Position numbers and translations under genes: made by a program. A stretch of 35,812 nt of DNA, from assembly GCA_964483465.1 (NCBI GenBank), contig CAZABG010000018.1:1-35812 (forward strand). The letters run 5' to 3'. This DNA is from CAZABG01 sp964483465. Lineage in GTDB: Bacteria; Chlamydiota; Chlamydiia; Chlamydiales; Parachlamydiaceae. Below are positions 7,460-15,505 of this stretch, piece by piece. The number at the start of each line of letters is the position of its first letter. Positions within the stretch are counted from its first letter, which is position 1. The notes below the pieces were generated by a model. That model was not told the origin of the DNA, did no database searches, and was given only the letters and a program-made list of their open reading frames with translations.

Positions 7460-8350
7460 ATGTTTTCAAACACGATAATTTGCAAAAAAGTAGCTTCCTT
7501 TCTGACTTTAGAGGATTATCCCGGATGCACGTGCGTTTGTAAATCCTTTCAAGGATTTGCGAGTTTCATTCTTAATCAAGAAGCTCTTTATTTTGGCGGC
7601 GATGAACAAAATGCCCTTGCGTATCTAAAAGGACTTTGCAGTCTCATTAAATTGAAGAGCTTTCCTTTGAGAACATTAAGCTTATATTCTACCCTTCTTA
7701 AAATTCGAAGCATCACGATAAGGGAATGCTTTGCAATTATAAATCATGATTCCTTTATTCAATTGCTGCCTGTTATCAGGCTATCGAGAGAGATTGGCTT
7801 TATGACGCCTGAAGGATCAGCGGTGTTCGTTGCGGTGAAAGAGCTTTGCATTGCCTATGCCGACTATGAAGAGAGTCTGCCCTTTATTGAAGTCGCTCAC
7901 CTTACGCAACAGTCGATAAGAAAAATTAACCATCTTCAAGCTTTAATCCAACTTTTGATCGAAAAGGGAGCAAAAGATGTTATAAGCAATACCCACCCCA
8001 GATCCGCCTTTGAATTTAGCCTTTCAAAGAGTGAATTTCGAGCAGCAAAACATCTAAAAGACCAGGGTATTAATTACGTAAATTATCCTTTTAATCTAAA
8101 CGACACCTACCTTCATATGGCAATGAGACATAAACAAGATTGGATGCTTGAGGGCATAGACAACTTCGATGCTTTAGTTAATGCTCAAAACGACGAAGGA
8201 TCAACCTCTCTACATCTAGCTATGCAGCAAAAATTCTTGCCGGGAATTTTATTCCTTCTCTCAAATGCAGCTGATTTATCATTAAAAGATAAGCAGGGTA
8301 AAACACCGATCGATTATTACCCTATATTTACAATCCGAAAAATTTCTTAA
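7460..8350 (+). CDS. F-box-like/ankyrin-repeat protein, paralogue 3 (shortened)
   Basis: Encodes 296 residues, about 60-70 fewer than its two upstream paralogues; the middle ankyrin part is reduced. It keeps the N-terminal VASFLTLEDYPGCTCVCKSF, the YFGGDEQNALAYLKGLC block, LLKIRSITIREC and the C-terminal TYLHMAMRHKQDWMLEGID plus a last ankyrin repeat ending GKTPIDYYP. It is separated from paralogue 2 by 62 bases without an obvious terminator, so the three may be co-transcribed. The 3' end overlaps the convergent small membrane protein gene by 4 bases. No signal peptide. Confidence 0.8.
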   Translation: MFSNTIICKKVASFLTLEDYPGCTCVCKSFQGFASFILNQEALYFGGDEQNALAYLKGLCSLIKLKSFPLRTLSLYSTLLKIRSITIRECFAIINHDSFIQLLPVIRLSREIGFMTPEGSAVFVAVKELCIAYADYEESLPFIEVAHLTQQSIRKINHLQALIQLLIEKGAKDVISNTHPRSAFEFSLSKSEFRAAKHLKDQGINYVNYPFNLNDTYLHMAMRHKQDWMLEGIDNFDALVNAQNDEGSTSLHLAMQQKFLPGILFLLSNAADLSLKDKQGKTPIDYYPIFTIRKIS

Positions 8351-8568
8351 ACGGGAGGATTTTGGTTGTGGCAATGGCGGTTGCAAGCGGCTGCAAGAAG
8401 CATCCATGCCGAGAGCAAGGATGATATTACAGCACCCACTCCATTAACCCAGTAGGGGATATCATAGCCGTTTACGACTACTGTCGCTTCTGCATAAAGA
8501 CGGAAAATATGCAAAGCGGCAACTAATGCAAACACCAAAGCGGCAACATATAAAGCAGTATTTTTCAT
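8347..8568 (-). CDS. Small two-helix membrane protein of unknown function
   Basis: Encodes 73 residues from ATG 8568. The frame extends to a TTG at 8604 that overlaps the methyltransferase stop, giving 85 residues. Two hydrophobic helices (about 5-25 and 43-60) flank a short loop with VVVNGYDIPYWVNGVGA. The layout ALHIFRLY, then a V-x-NG-x-x-IPYWVN loop, then a second helix recalls small uncharacterised proteobacterial inner-membrane proteins. The C-terminus carries CNRHCHNQN, whose Cys and His residues could bind metal. It lies directly downstream of the methyltransferase on the same strand and is probably co-transcribed. Function unknown. Confidence 0.7.
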   Translation of the reverse strand: MKNTALYVAALVFALVAALHIFRLYAEATVVVNGYDIPYWVNGVGAVISSLLSAWMLLAAACNRHCHNQNPPV

Positions 8569-8600
8569 ACTGCTTTTGATAGCTTCTTCAACTTTATAAC

Positions 8601-9629
8601 TCAAGATTTTATAGCTTCTATAATGGAAAATTCAGTGGAGGTTTTATAAATATTTTCTACTTTGAAACCCGATTCTTTAAGAAGCGACTGGAATTCAGAA
8701 AAATAACGCTCTTTACCTCCTGCCATCGTCATCATCAAAATGTCCATGGAATTTGCGTATATAGAACCATCTTTCGGCAAAAGACACGCATCGATAATAA
8801 GAAGGCGGCTTTCTGGCTTCATCGCTTTATGGCAATTTTTTAAAATAACTAACGCTTTTTCATCATTCCAGTCATGGATGATCGATTTCATGAAATAAAG
8901 GTCTCCCCCTTCAGGAATCGCTTTAAAAAAGTCTCCCGAGACAAGATCGAAATTGTGGTTCTTTACATCCGCAATAACTTCGGGCAGCTCAAATAACACT
9001 CCCTTCATATCAGGATATTTGTTTTTTAAAGAACGCAAGAATGCTCCATTTCCTCCGCCAATATCATAAACCGTTTCATACTTGCCGAAAGGGTACACTT
9101 CAATTGCGCTATCTATTACCGCTTTAGATTTTTCCCTCATGGCTGTTTGAAATAGTTTGAGACGCTCTGGATTATCTTTGAAATATAGAAAGACCGGTTG
9201 GCTATATACTAAATTAAAAGCTGTTTTGCCTTTCTCTACAGAGGGAAGCAAAGCATCTAATGAACGATGCACCTCTTCACCATAAAATTGAGCGATCGAC
9301 TTTAGGCTTGAAGGATGATAGCTGGCTAATAGCGCGCTTGACTCAGAATTGGCGTAAATATGAGGCTCGAGCTCTTCAAAAATACCGTTCGACGCGAGCA
9401 TATGCATCAATCGATCAAGATAGCCTTCATCGCATCCCGCAAGCCTTGCAAGTTCATCTATCGTCTTAGGGCCTTCATTCAAATAGTCCGCAATATTCAG
9501 CTTATTAACGACATAAATCCCTCGCGCGACCCATTCTCCGCTTAGCTGTAATAGCAGCTTCTCGCGTGCGTCATCAATGCTAGCAAAAAGAGATGCCGCC
9601 AGCATACAAGCTAAAAAAAGCCCTTTCAT
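8601..9629 (-). CDS. SAM-dependent O-methyltransferase (family 2) with N-terminal signal peptide
   Basis: Encodes 342 residues from ATG 9629, preceded by TAAGGA at 5-6 bases; a longer frame to 9701 lacks such support. After MKGLFLACMLAASLFASIDD, which looks like a cleavable signal peptide, come a winged-helix dimerisation domain (ARGIYVVNKLNIADYLNEG) and the Rossmann methyltransferase fold with glycine motif VYDIGGGNGAF. SIIHDWNDEKALVILKNC is the family-2 segment carrying the catalytic His. Relatives methylate small aromatic hydroxyls (acetylserotonin, hydroxyneurosporene, polyketides). The substrate here is unknown. An exported location would be odd, because SAM is cytoplasmic, so the hydrophobic start could instead be a membrane anchor. 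Confidence 0.88.
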   Translation of the reverse strand: MKGLFLACMLAASLFASIDDAREKLLLQLSGEWVARGIYVVNKLNIADYLNEGPKTIDELARLAGCDEGYLDRLMHMLASNGIFEELEPHIYANSESSALLASYHPSSLKSIAQFYGEEVHRSLDALLPSVEKGKTAFNLVYSQPVFLYFKDNPERLKLFQTAMREKSKAVIDSAIEVYPFGKYETVYDIGGGNGAFLRSLKNKYPDMKGVLFELPEVIADVKNHNFDLVSGDFFKAIPEGGDLYFMKSIIHDWNDEKALVILKNCHKAMKPESRLLIIDACLLPKDGSIYANSMDILMMTMAGGKERYFSEFQSLLKESGFKVENIYKTSTEFSIIEAIKS

Positions 9630-9732
9630 AGATATCCTTAAATAGTTAAGCGTTATAACTATAAACATCCATCTCGATATATTTAAAGCAATTTTTATCA
9701 CTCTTTGATTAAACAGGACAAAAGGAGTTATT

Positions 9733-10224
9733 ATGTTCTTCTTCCTGTTTGGAATCGGTGTAGGAGCCGCCCTTGCCTATATGCTGTCTACAAAACAATG
9801 GGATCGCTGGCCCGAAGCTCTGCTTGGAGCGCTTCTCACCTTTACTGTAGGCTTGCTTGGTCTTCTTGGTGCTTTTGCTCACACTTTCCGTGCGACAGAA
9901 ACCGCTCGCATGATTGGTTTTCCTCCCGGAAACCCGTTCCAGCATGAAGTTGCAATGGCTAATTTAGCCGTAGGGATTGTCGCCCTTCTTTCCTATTGGA
10001 TTCGTGGAACATATTGGGTCGCAGCGACGCTCGTCTTTGCGATTTATTTTCTTGGTTGTTTTGTCTTTCATCTTATCGAATATTATTTTGCCTCAAACGA
10101 TGCTCCCTACAATATCGGCGCCTACATTTGGTATGTTGATTTCTTTCTTCCTCTCTTTATGATCGCTCTTCTCTATCTCAACTATCGCAATAAGTCTCCT
10201 TATCAGTGGGGAACGGAAGGATGA
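9733..10224 (+). CDS. Four-helix integral membrane protein (DUF6790-like)
   Basis: Encodes 163 residues with hydrophobic helices near 2-18, 28-50, 74-110 and 132-148. A conserved-looking loop ETARMIGFPPGNPFQHEVAM precedes the third helix, and HLIEYY follows it. This arrangement resembles uncharacterised DUF6790-type membrane proteins; that name is from memory and unverified. AAAGGAG lies 5 bases before ATG 9733, a strong ribosome binding site. The last codons and the stop lie inside the first unit of the purine-rich tandem repeat at 10214-10294. Function unknown. Confidence 0.8.
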   Translation: MFFFLFGIGVGAALAYMLSTKQWDRWPEALLGALLTFTVGLLGLLGAFAHTFRATETARMIGFPPGNPFQHEVAMANLAVGIVALLSYWIRGTYWVAATLVFAIYFLGCFVFHLIEYYFASNDAPYNIGAYIWYVDFFLPLFMIALLYLNYRNKSPYQWGTEG

Positions 10225-10294
10225 AGGATGAAGGCGGAAGGATGAAGGCGGAAGGATGAAGGCGGAAGGATGAAGGCGGAAGGATGAATAGCGA
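10214..10294 (+). repeat. Purine-rich tandem repeat, copy A, ending GAATAGCGA
   Basis: Four nearly perfect 14-base units GGCGGAAGGATGAA, preceded by a shorter GGAAGGATGAA start and followed by GAATAGCGA (10286-10294). It begins within the last codons of the upstream gene and is purine-rich on that gene's coding strand. The same terminal GAATAGCGA ends copies B and C at 30663-30734 and 30831-30884. Confidence 0.9.
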
Positions 10295-10427
10295 TAAAAC
10301 ACACTTATAATTAAGCTACGATATGTTTTTTATTTCAATGATATAAAGATACTAAGGATTTGAACGATATGTCGGTATTTATTTGCTAAACGTATTGTTA
10401 AAGCTCAATTTTTTTCAGAGCCTGTTT

Positions 10428-11093
10428 TTAATTTTTCTTTTTATCCTCGTCAAATGAACTATAACACGCTTCACCAGCTAGTCCAACACCATAAATTACC
10501 ATATCTTTACCCCAAGCTTTAATAGGCGTAGGTATCACAGGAACAATCATAATAAATAGTCCCACTAATGCTACTGTTACTCCGACAGTTAGTCTAACTG
10601 GAACTGCAGCAATAGAGTCGTCACTATCGCCATGTTTCTGGATGTAATTATAATTCTCTAGATTAGAGTCAAAAGATGAATCAATAAGGTAGTTTTCTAA
10701 AGAAAATAGTTTGTTTAAGCGCTTTTTCTCTTTTTTCTTCAAAATATGTTTTAATTCTTTTACTTGGCTCTTTGGAATTTTATTTCCATTTTTATTTACC
10801 TCATATTCTACCACATCAATTTGTCTTTCTAAGTCGATTTTGGTGCCGCTGTAGGTTTCGACTTCTAATTTAACATCAAGCATTAAATCTATTAGCTTAT
10901 TTCCATCATTTTTATTCGCTGCTTTTTTTACTCGGTCAAGTAATTGTTCTATTCGATAAGCAAAAGCAACGTCGTTAGCATTTGAATATATATTAGCACT
11001 TAAAGAAATTGGCAAAGAAGCACTTATAAAAGCAACAAGTGTACAACATACAAGTAGCCTGTAAGGCTTAGAAGGCTTAAAAAAATGAACCAT
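10428..11093 (-). CDS. Unknown exported or membrane-anchored coiled-coil protein
   Basis: Encodes 221 residues, not recognised. A hydrophobic N-terminus (about 12-33) ends in ISLSANIYSN, compatible with a signal peptide or anchor. Residues 45-135 are rich in charged heptad-like sequence (LKHILKKKEKKRLNKLF), suggesting a coiled coil. A second hydrophobic helix (about 166-187, VGVTVALVGLFIMIVPVIP) precedes a short charged tail ending EDKKKN. No convincing ribosome binding site precedes ATG 11093, and an overlapping small frame upstream could couple its translation. No homologue is suggested. Confidence 0.7.
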   Translation of the reverse strand: MVHFFKPSKPYRLLVCCTLVAFISASLPISLSANIYSNANDVAFAYRIEQLLDRVKKAANKNDGNKLIDLMLDVKLEVETYSGTKIDLERQIDVVEYEVNKNGNKIPKSQVKELKHILKKKEKKRLNKLFSLENYLIDSSFDSNLENYNYIQKHGDSDDSIAAVPVRLTVGVTVALVGLFIMIVPVIPTPIKAWGKDMVIYGVGLAGEACYSSFDEDKKKN

Positions 11094-11227
11094 AATACTG
11101 AGGTCTTTTGTTCTTTTTTAAAACTATAATGAAACTTTTCAAATATTATAAATAAACGATCAGTGAACGCGGATGCGGCCAAGAGAGCACATATTACAAC
11201 AATAAAAATCTTTACTACTGCAATCAT
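11024..11227 (-). CDS. Possible small two-helix membrane protein overlapping the next gene
   Basis: A 67-residue frame with two hydrophobic segments (about 3-20 and 46-66) separated by a basic loop (KFHYSFKKEQK). GAGG lies 4-5 bases before the ATG. It overlaps the downstream gene by 70 bases in another frame. It could be a real membrane protein that couples translation of the next gene, or a chance frame in AT-rich DNA. Weak support. Confidence 0.3.
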   Translation of the reverse strand: MIAVVKIFIVVICALLAASAFTDRLFIIFEKFHYSFKKEQKTSVLWFIFLSLLSLTGYLYVVHLLLL

Positions 11228-11393
11228 TTGGCCTCAAGTTTCGCTACATAATGTAGTAAGAGAAAATAAAATTCAAATGATATAAAAATAATGTACAATC
11301 TAGCTCAGAAATGGGTTAAAACGATACGTCCTTGCAAGTTGGCAGTTATATATTAATCACACACGCTTTTTTATCCAGCTCGCTCGAAATCGG

Positions 11394-12113
11394 TTATTTT
11401 CCTAAATTAGTCGCGCAGAGCTTGAGAGAGTTCAATATCGTCTTTAACACGTTCATTGAAGACTTACGCTCGTTTTTAGAGGTGTCGATTGTGGTAGGAA
11501 CTTCAGCTGTCTTGGGGTTGAAGTGGCGAAGCTTGAGGACAAGTTCAGGAACCCCCTCAAATCCGGGCGACTGAATTAATGCGGATCCGTATTTACTATA
11601 AGCCTTTTTAAGAAGCGATGCGCGCATCGCGCGGGACAAATTAGTGTAATTATTGAGGCCGGGAATGGGGAAAAGAGTGGAGTAAATCACATTCGCCCCC
11701 CGGGAAAGGACGCGTCGATAAGCAGGCACTCCCTTAAACCCCTCCGCATGAAGAGGCGTTGCTACAGCAAGGTCCGCTCCCTTTTCTACGGCATGAATGA
11801 GTTCTAGCAATTTCTCAGGCTTTTGCGCGCCATCCGACTCCGTGGTGACAATAATATCGTCATCTTTTGCAAGAGGTATAATGGTCTCAATGCCCGTAAA
11901 GAGCGCGCGGCCGAGGCCGCGATTTTGAGGATGAGCTACAACGGTTAAGGGCAGATCTAACTTATTTAGAATAGAAAGCGTTTGGTCCCGGCTGCCGTCG
12001 TCTACGACGACAATGCTATACTCTTTATCTTTAAGCACTTGAGCTGCATTGCGAATAACTTGTTCTATTAGCTTCTCTTCATTATAGGCCGGAAAAAATA
12101 GGTAAACTTTCAT
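11394..12113 (-). CDS. Family 2 glycosyltransferase (dolichyl-phosphate mannose synthase-like)
   Basis: Encodes 239 residues starting MKVYLFFPAYNEEKLIEQVI, the standard GT-A nucleotide-sugar fold opening. VVVDDGSRDQT (35-45) supplies the first nucleotide-binding acidic residues, and HPQNRGLGRALFTG follows. At the usual DXD position it has E92-S-D94 (TTESDGAQKPE), a conservative change. No membrane segment is seen. It would transfer a sugar from a nucleotide or polyprenyl donor to a lipid or glycan. It is divergent to the glycan operon starting at 12392 and likely belongs to the same pathway. Sugar and acceptor unknown. Confidence 0.88.
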   Translation of the reverse strand: MKVYLFFPAYNEEKLIEQVIRNAAQVLKDKEYSIVVVDDGSRDQTLSILNKLDLPLTVVAHPQNRGLGRALFTGIETIIPLAKDDDIIVTTESDGAQKPEKLLELIHAVEKGADLAVATPLHAEGFKGVPAYRRVLSRGANVIYSTLFPIPGLNNYTNLSRAMRASLLKKAYSKYGSALIQSPGFEGVPELVLKLRHFNPKTAEVPTTIDTSKNERKSSMNVLKTILNSLKLCATNLGK

Positions 12114-12184
12114 AAGTTCGTCTTATCTAATTTGAATTCTAAAAGCAAGTGTGTATAAAAAAACTTATCAAAAGGAGCAAAACC

Positions 12185-12385
12185 ATGTCAGTCGTAAAAG
12201 TCCTAGAATTAATAGGCGAAGGTAAAACTATAGAGGAAGCTATTTCCAATACGGTTAAGCACGCTGCTAAAACAGTTAAAAATATTCGCCAAGTAAATGT
12301 GGATCATATTGAAGCGCTTGTGGAGAAAAACAAGGTCACAAAATACCGTCTGAACGTAAAATTAAGCTTTGTAGTCGACAACTAA
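12185..12385 (+). CDS. Dodecin-family small protein
   Basis: Encodes 66 residues from ATG 12185, which follows AAAAGGAG at a normal distance; an upstream start at 12149 would add 12 basic residues without support. MSVVKVLELIGEGKTIEEAI, then a helix (AVKHA-like, KTVKNIRQ), then strands (EALVEKNKVTKYRLNVKLSF) match the beta-alpha-beta-beta dodecin fold, which assembles into a hollow dodecamer. The Trp and Gln that stack flavin in flavin-binding dodecins are not seen in the NIRQVNVDHIEA segment, so flavin storage is not assured. It lies 6 bases before the FAD oxidoreductase gene. Confidence 0.88.
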   Translation: MSVVKVLELIGEGKTIEEAISNTVKHAAKTVKNIRQVNVDHIEALVEKNKVTKYRLNVKLSFVVDN

Positions 12386-12391
12386 CATTCG

Positions 12392-13660
12392 ATGAAAATC
12401 GGCATACTCGGCGGCGGTATGATGGGATTTACCCTGGGATACCGCCTATCTAAATTAGGCCATGAAACTACCATTTTGGAAGCGTCTCCTCAAATAGGGG
12501 GCCTTTCAACATGGGCCGATTTTGGCGATTTTACCTGGGATAAATATTATCACGTCATTTTGAAATCGGATGCTAGCCTGCTTAATTTGATCGAGGAATT
12601 AAATTTATCGGATAAAATGCACTGGGCGCCTACAAAAACCGGATTTTTATGGAAAGGAAAGCATGTTTCCATGAGCAACGGGATGGAATTTCTCACTTTC
12701 CCTCCCCTAAATCTATTTGATAAGGCTAGGCTTGGATTCGGAATCCTTTATAATTATTCGATTAAAGATCCAAAAAAGCTGAATGGAAAGACGGCATCCG
12801 CATGGCTTCGATCCGTATTCGGCGATAAAGTGTATGAAACGATTTGGGAGCCTCTTTTAGAATCGAAATTCGGCTCTTTAAAAGATAAGATTCCCGCCCA
12901 CTTAATATGGTCTACTTTAAAAAGATATTCTTCCACCCGCTCACCCGATGGCCGGGAGTGGATGGGACATTTAAAAGGGGGCGGCTTAAAAGTCCTATTC
13001 GATGCCTTGACTCCTTACATTAAAGATATTAAATGCTCGGCAAGAGTGACAGACATTCGGCATGGGGAAAAAGTCACCGTTACAACGGAATCGGGTGAAT
13101 TTACATTCGATCGGCTTGTCAGCACAATCCCTACAGCGCTTCTACAAAAAATTGCCCCGCAAATAGAAAATTTGTATCCGCCTACGCCGCCGCCTCATTT
13201 TCTCGGAGTTATCAGGCTAGCGTTGGTATTAAAAAAATCTCTAAGCCCCTTTTATGTGACGAATTTAATTGATAGAGGTCTGCCCTTTACCGGCATCATT
13301 GAAGTAAGCCAGCTTGGAGAAAAATGGGAATTTGCGGGACACGATTTTGTAATGATACCAAGGTATGACGTACCCTCTTCTGAATGGTTTCAAAAAACAG
13401 ATGAAGAAATAAAAATAGCCTTTATCGATACTCTTAGAAAAACCTGGAATGATATCGATAATAATATTATCGCTTCCTTTGTAAATCGTGAAAAAATTGT
13501 TCAGCCTCTCTGGATAGACTCACCGCGCCCAGAAGGAAAAGTCACCCGCACTCCGGATCTTAAAATTTGGAATGTAAACAATCAATTAGCCTCGCATAGC
13601 ACATTAAATAACAACTCAATTGTTGAAGTCGTCGACGAGGTTATGGCCGAATGGGTTTAA
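12392..13660 (+). CDS. FAD/NAD(P)-binding amine-oxidase-like oxidoreductase
   Basis: Encodes 422 residues. The N-terminal dinucleotide fold is clear: MKIGILGGGMMGFTLGYRL with Gly7, Gly9 and Gly12, then TTILEASPQIGGLSTW, the flavin amine oxidase/protoporphyrinogen oxidase and UDP-galactopyranose mutase type. VSTIPTALLQKIAP is a family-typical late FAD segment. Such proteins often accompany glycosyltransferases and lipid-linked glycan genes, and this one starts a coupled run with a membrane protein, a deacetylase and an epimerase. The substrate may be a lipid-linked or nucleotide sugar. It overlaps the next gene by 10 bases. No clear Shine-Dalgarno. Confidence 0.88.
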   Translation: MKIGILGGGMMGFTLGYRLSKLGHETTILEASPQIGGLSTWADFGDFTWDKYYHVILKSDASLLNLIEELNLSDKMHWAPTKTGFLWKGKHVSMSNGMEFLTFPPLNLFDKARLGFGILYNYSIKDPKKLNGKTASAWLRSVFGDKVYETIWEPLLESKFGSLKDKIPAHLIWSTLKRYSSTRSPDGREWMGHLKGGGLKVLFDALTPYIKDIKCSARVTDIRHGEKVTVTTESGEFTFDRLVSTIPTALLQKIAPQIENLYPPTPPPHFLGVIRLALVLKKSLSPFYVTNLIDRGLPFTGIIEVSQLGEKWEFAGHDFVMIPRYDVPSSEWFQKTDEEIKIAFIDTLRKTWNDIDNNIIASFVNREKIVQPLWIDSPRPEGKVTRTPDLKIWNVNNQLASHSTLNNNSIVEVVDEVMAEWV

Positions 13661-14613
13661 ATCTACTTTTAAAACATAAGGGAAAGTTATTCTTAGGCAT
13701 TCTTATCGGCGCGTTATTCTTGATTTATGCCATTAAGGATATAGATTGGGAATTAACCAAAACCGATTTTTCTAAACTAAGCGTTATCGATGCTCTTGAA
13801 ATTGCTTTTGCTATCTTCTTATTTTTTATTATTAAAGCTATCCGTTGGAAAATCATTTTAAAACCTGTTCGAGATATTCCAACTTTAAAGTTATTTTCAC
13901 CTATGATGGCGGGCGTCTTTTTAAATGTTGTTCTCTCGATTTTCGTTGGTGAAATCGCTCGATCTTTTCTTGTGGGCCATCAATTTAAGGTCAGTAAATC
14001 GGCCATTTTTGCAAGCGTTCTTGTGGAACGGATCATAGATGTATCCATTCTTCTTTTTCTATTAGCCATGATATTAGCTTTTAGTCCGTTTGAGATCCCG
14101 AGCGTAAATATTGGCCTATATTTTACTTTAACGGCTCTTATAGCAATCCTTTTTATTTCGCTTGTGATTTGGAAAGAACCTACCATCGAATGGCTCCATC
14201 ACAAGCAGCATCAAATTAAAGATAGATGGATCATGCGTATTGAGAGCGGAATCGAAGGATTGCGCTCTATAACAAATCCAAAATTACTTATTTTTATTAT
14301 TTTGATATCTATTGTGCAGTGGTTAATTATGGCGTGGGCTAATTATAAATCCATCGTTGCCATTGGCATTAATGTCCCTTTCTCGGCGGGAATTTTAATT
14401 ATGGTAGTTATCGCCTTCGCTCTAATTATGCCGCAAAGTCCTGGCCATATTGGAGTCATCGAATTTGGATACGTATTTAGCTTATCTGCCTATGGCGTAC
14501 ACGCAAGCGACGCCTTTGCAGCAGCTATCATTTATCACATCATCTACCTCTTAACGATGGGAATCACAAGCATTCCAGCCCTTCGCCTTTTGTCGGAGAA
14601 AAACCATGCCTAA
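13651..14613 (+). CDS. YbhN/AglD-type multi-pass membrane protein (LPG synthase TM-like)
   Basis: Encodes 320 residues with about eight hydrophobic helices. Family signposts are IKAIRWKIILKPV near residue 62, GVFLNVVLSIFVGEIARSFLVG (about 90-110), FASVLVERIIDV, and PQSPGHIGVIEFGYVFSLSAYGV near the C-terminus. This matches the lysylphosphatidylglycerol synthase transmembrane region family (UPF0104). Members are linked to translocation or membrane steps in lipid and glycan synthesis. No aminoacyl-transfer domain is attached. It overlaps its neighbours on both sides (10 and 8 bases), so it is tightly coupled with the glycan genes and may move their lipid-linked product. Confidence 0.88.
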   Translation: MGLNLLLKHKGKLFLGILIGALFLIYAIKDIDWELTKTDFSKLSVIDALEIAFAIFLFFIIKAIRWKIILKPVRDIPTLKLFSPMMAGVFLNVVLSIFVGEIARSFLVGHQFKVSKSAIFASVLVERIIDVSILLFLLAMILAFSPFEIPSVNIGLYFTLTALIAILFISLVIWKEPTIEWLHHKQHQIKDRWIMRIESGIEGLRSITNPKLLIFIILISIVQWLIMAWANYKSIVAIGINVPFSAGILIMVVIAFALIMPQSPGHIGVIEFGYVFSLSAYGVHASDAFAAAIIYHIIYLLTMGITSIPALRLLSEKNHA

Positions 14614-15505
14614 ACAAGTCAGTTTTTCAATTGATTTGGATAATTTATGGGCCTATTTAAAGGTTAAAGAAGATCCTAAATGGGAAAGCTATCCCTCTTA
14701 TTTTCCTCAATTCATTCCCCCATTTCTCGATCTTTTAGATGAACTTCAGCTTAAAATTACCTTCTTTATTGTCGGAAGAGACGCAAGTTTTGCTCAAAAC
14801 TTGAAACTGATGCAGGAAATCGTAAAAAGAGGGCATGAAGTTGCAAATCATTCTTTTGATCATGAACCTTGGCTTCATATCTATACGCCGGAGCATTTAA
14901 AAGAGGAAATCGTTAAGGCAGAAGAGGCAATTGTTACTGCGACGGGTCAAAAACCGCTTGGCTTTAGGGGACCAGGATTTGTATATAGCTACGACATATT
15001 AAGCGTATTAAAAGAGAGGAACTATCTTTACGATTCAAGTGTTCTTCCCTCATTTATCGGGCCTCTTGCACGGCTATATTTTAATACGATCGCGAAAGGC
15101 ATGAAAAACCGAGACAAACTCTTCGGCTCTTTTAAAGAGGGGTTTAGGAGCAATAAAGTTCATGAAATTAATGGTATTATCGAAATCCCTGTTACGACTA
15201 TTCCATTTTTAAAAACGCCTTTTCACCTAAGCTATCTTATGTATCTTGCGTCTTATTCCCCTGTATTAATGAAAGGATATCTTAATTTAGCCATCGAGAG
15301 CTGCAAGCTGGATGGAGTATCTCCCAATTTTCTTATTCATCCGACCGATCTTCTCGATTTAACTCAAGCTCCGGATCTTTCATTTTTTCCGGGCATAAAA
15401 ATACCTCGCGAAAAAAAAAGGGAGCTCTTCATTCAAACTATAAAGCAGTTTAAGGAGCATTTTACCCCTGTCCTCCTTTCCGATAGAGCCAGGAATAAAA
15501 TATGA
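14606..15505 (+). CDS. NodB-type polysaccharide deacetylase
   Basis: Encodes 299 residues. The NodB homology domain shows SIDLDN (D10, D12) for motif 1, NHSFDHEP (H82, H86) for the metal-binding H-x3-H motif 2, and GFRGPGF (R121) for motif 3. These enzymes remove N- or O-acetyl groups from glycans. There is no signal peptide, so it probably acts on the cytoplasmic side on a lipid-linked or nucleotide sugar intermediate rather than on finished peptidoglycan. GGAG sits about 8 bases before the ATG. It overlaps the upstream membrane protein by 8 bases and the epimerase by 4 (ATGA). Confidence 0.9.
   Translation: MPKQVSFSIDLDNLWAYLKVKEDPKWESYPSYFPQFIPPFLDLLDELQLKITFFIVGRDASFAQNLKLMQEIVKRGHEVANHSFDHEPWLHIYTPEHLKEEIVKAEEAIVTATGQKPLGFRGPGFVYSYDILSVLKERNYLYDSSVLPSFIGPLARLYFNTIAKGMKNRDKLFGSFKEGFRSNKVHEINGIIEIPVTTIPFLKTPFHLSYLMYLASYSPVLMKGYLNLAIESCKLDGVSPNFLIHPTDLLDLTQAPDLSFFPGIKIPREKKRELFIQTIKQFKEHFTPVLLSDRARNKI

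Noticed and set aside
5249..8350. The second and third F-box/ankyrin genes as broken fragments of one gene
   Set aside because: Each has its own N-terminal F-box-like block and complete C-terminal module, so they are separate paralogues.
9705..9947. Overlapping plus and minus frames of about 80 residues across the start of the four-helix membrane gene
   Set aside because: Compositionally odd (Cys/Arg/Trp rich) and fully shadowed by the gene with a good ribosome binding site at 9733.
10214..10294. Coding extension of the membrane protein through the 14-base repeat
   Set aside because: The stop TGA falls inside the first repeat unit and a 14-base period does not preserve frame; it is a non-coding repeat.
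11332..11574. Plus-strand frame opposite the end of the glycosyltransferase
   Set aside because: Antisense to conserved GT2 coding sequence, without ribosome binding site or domain.
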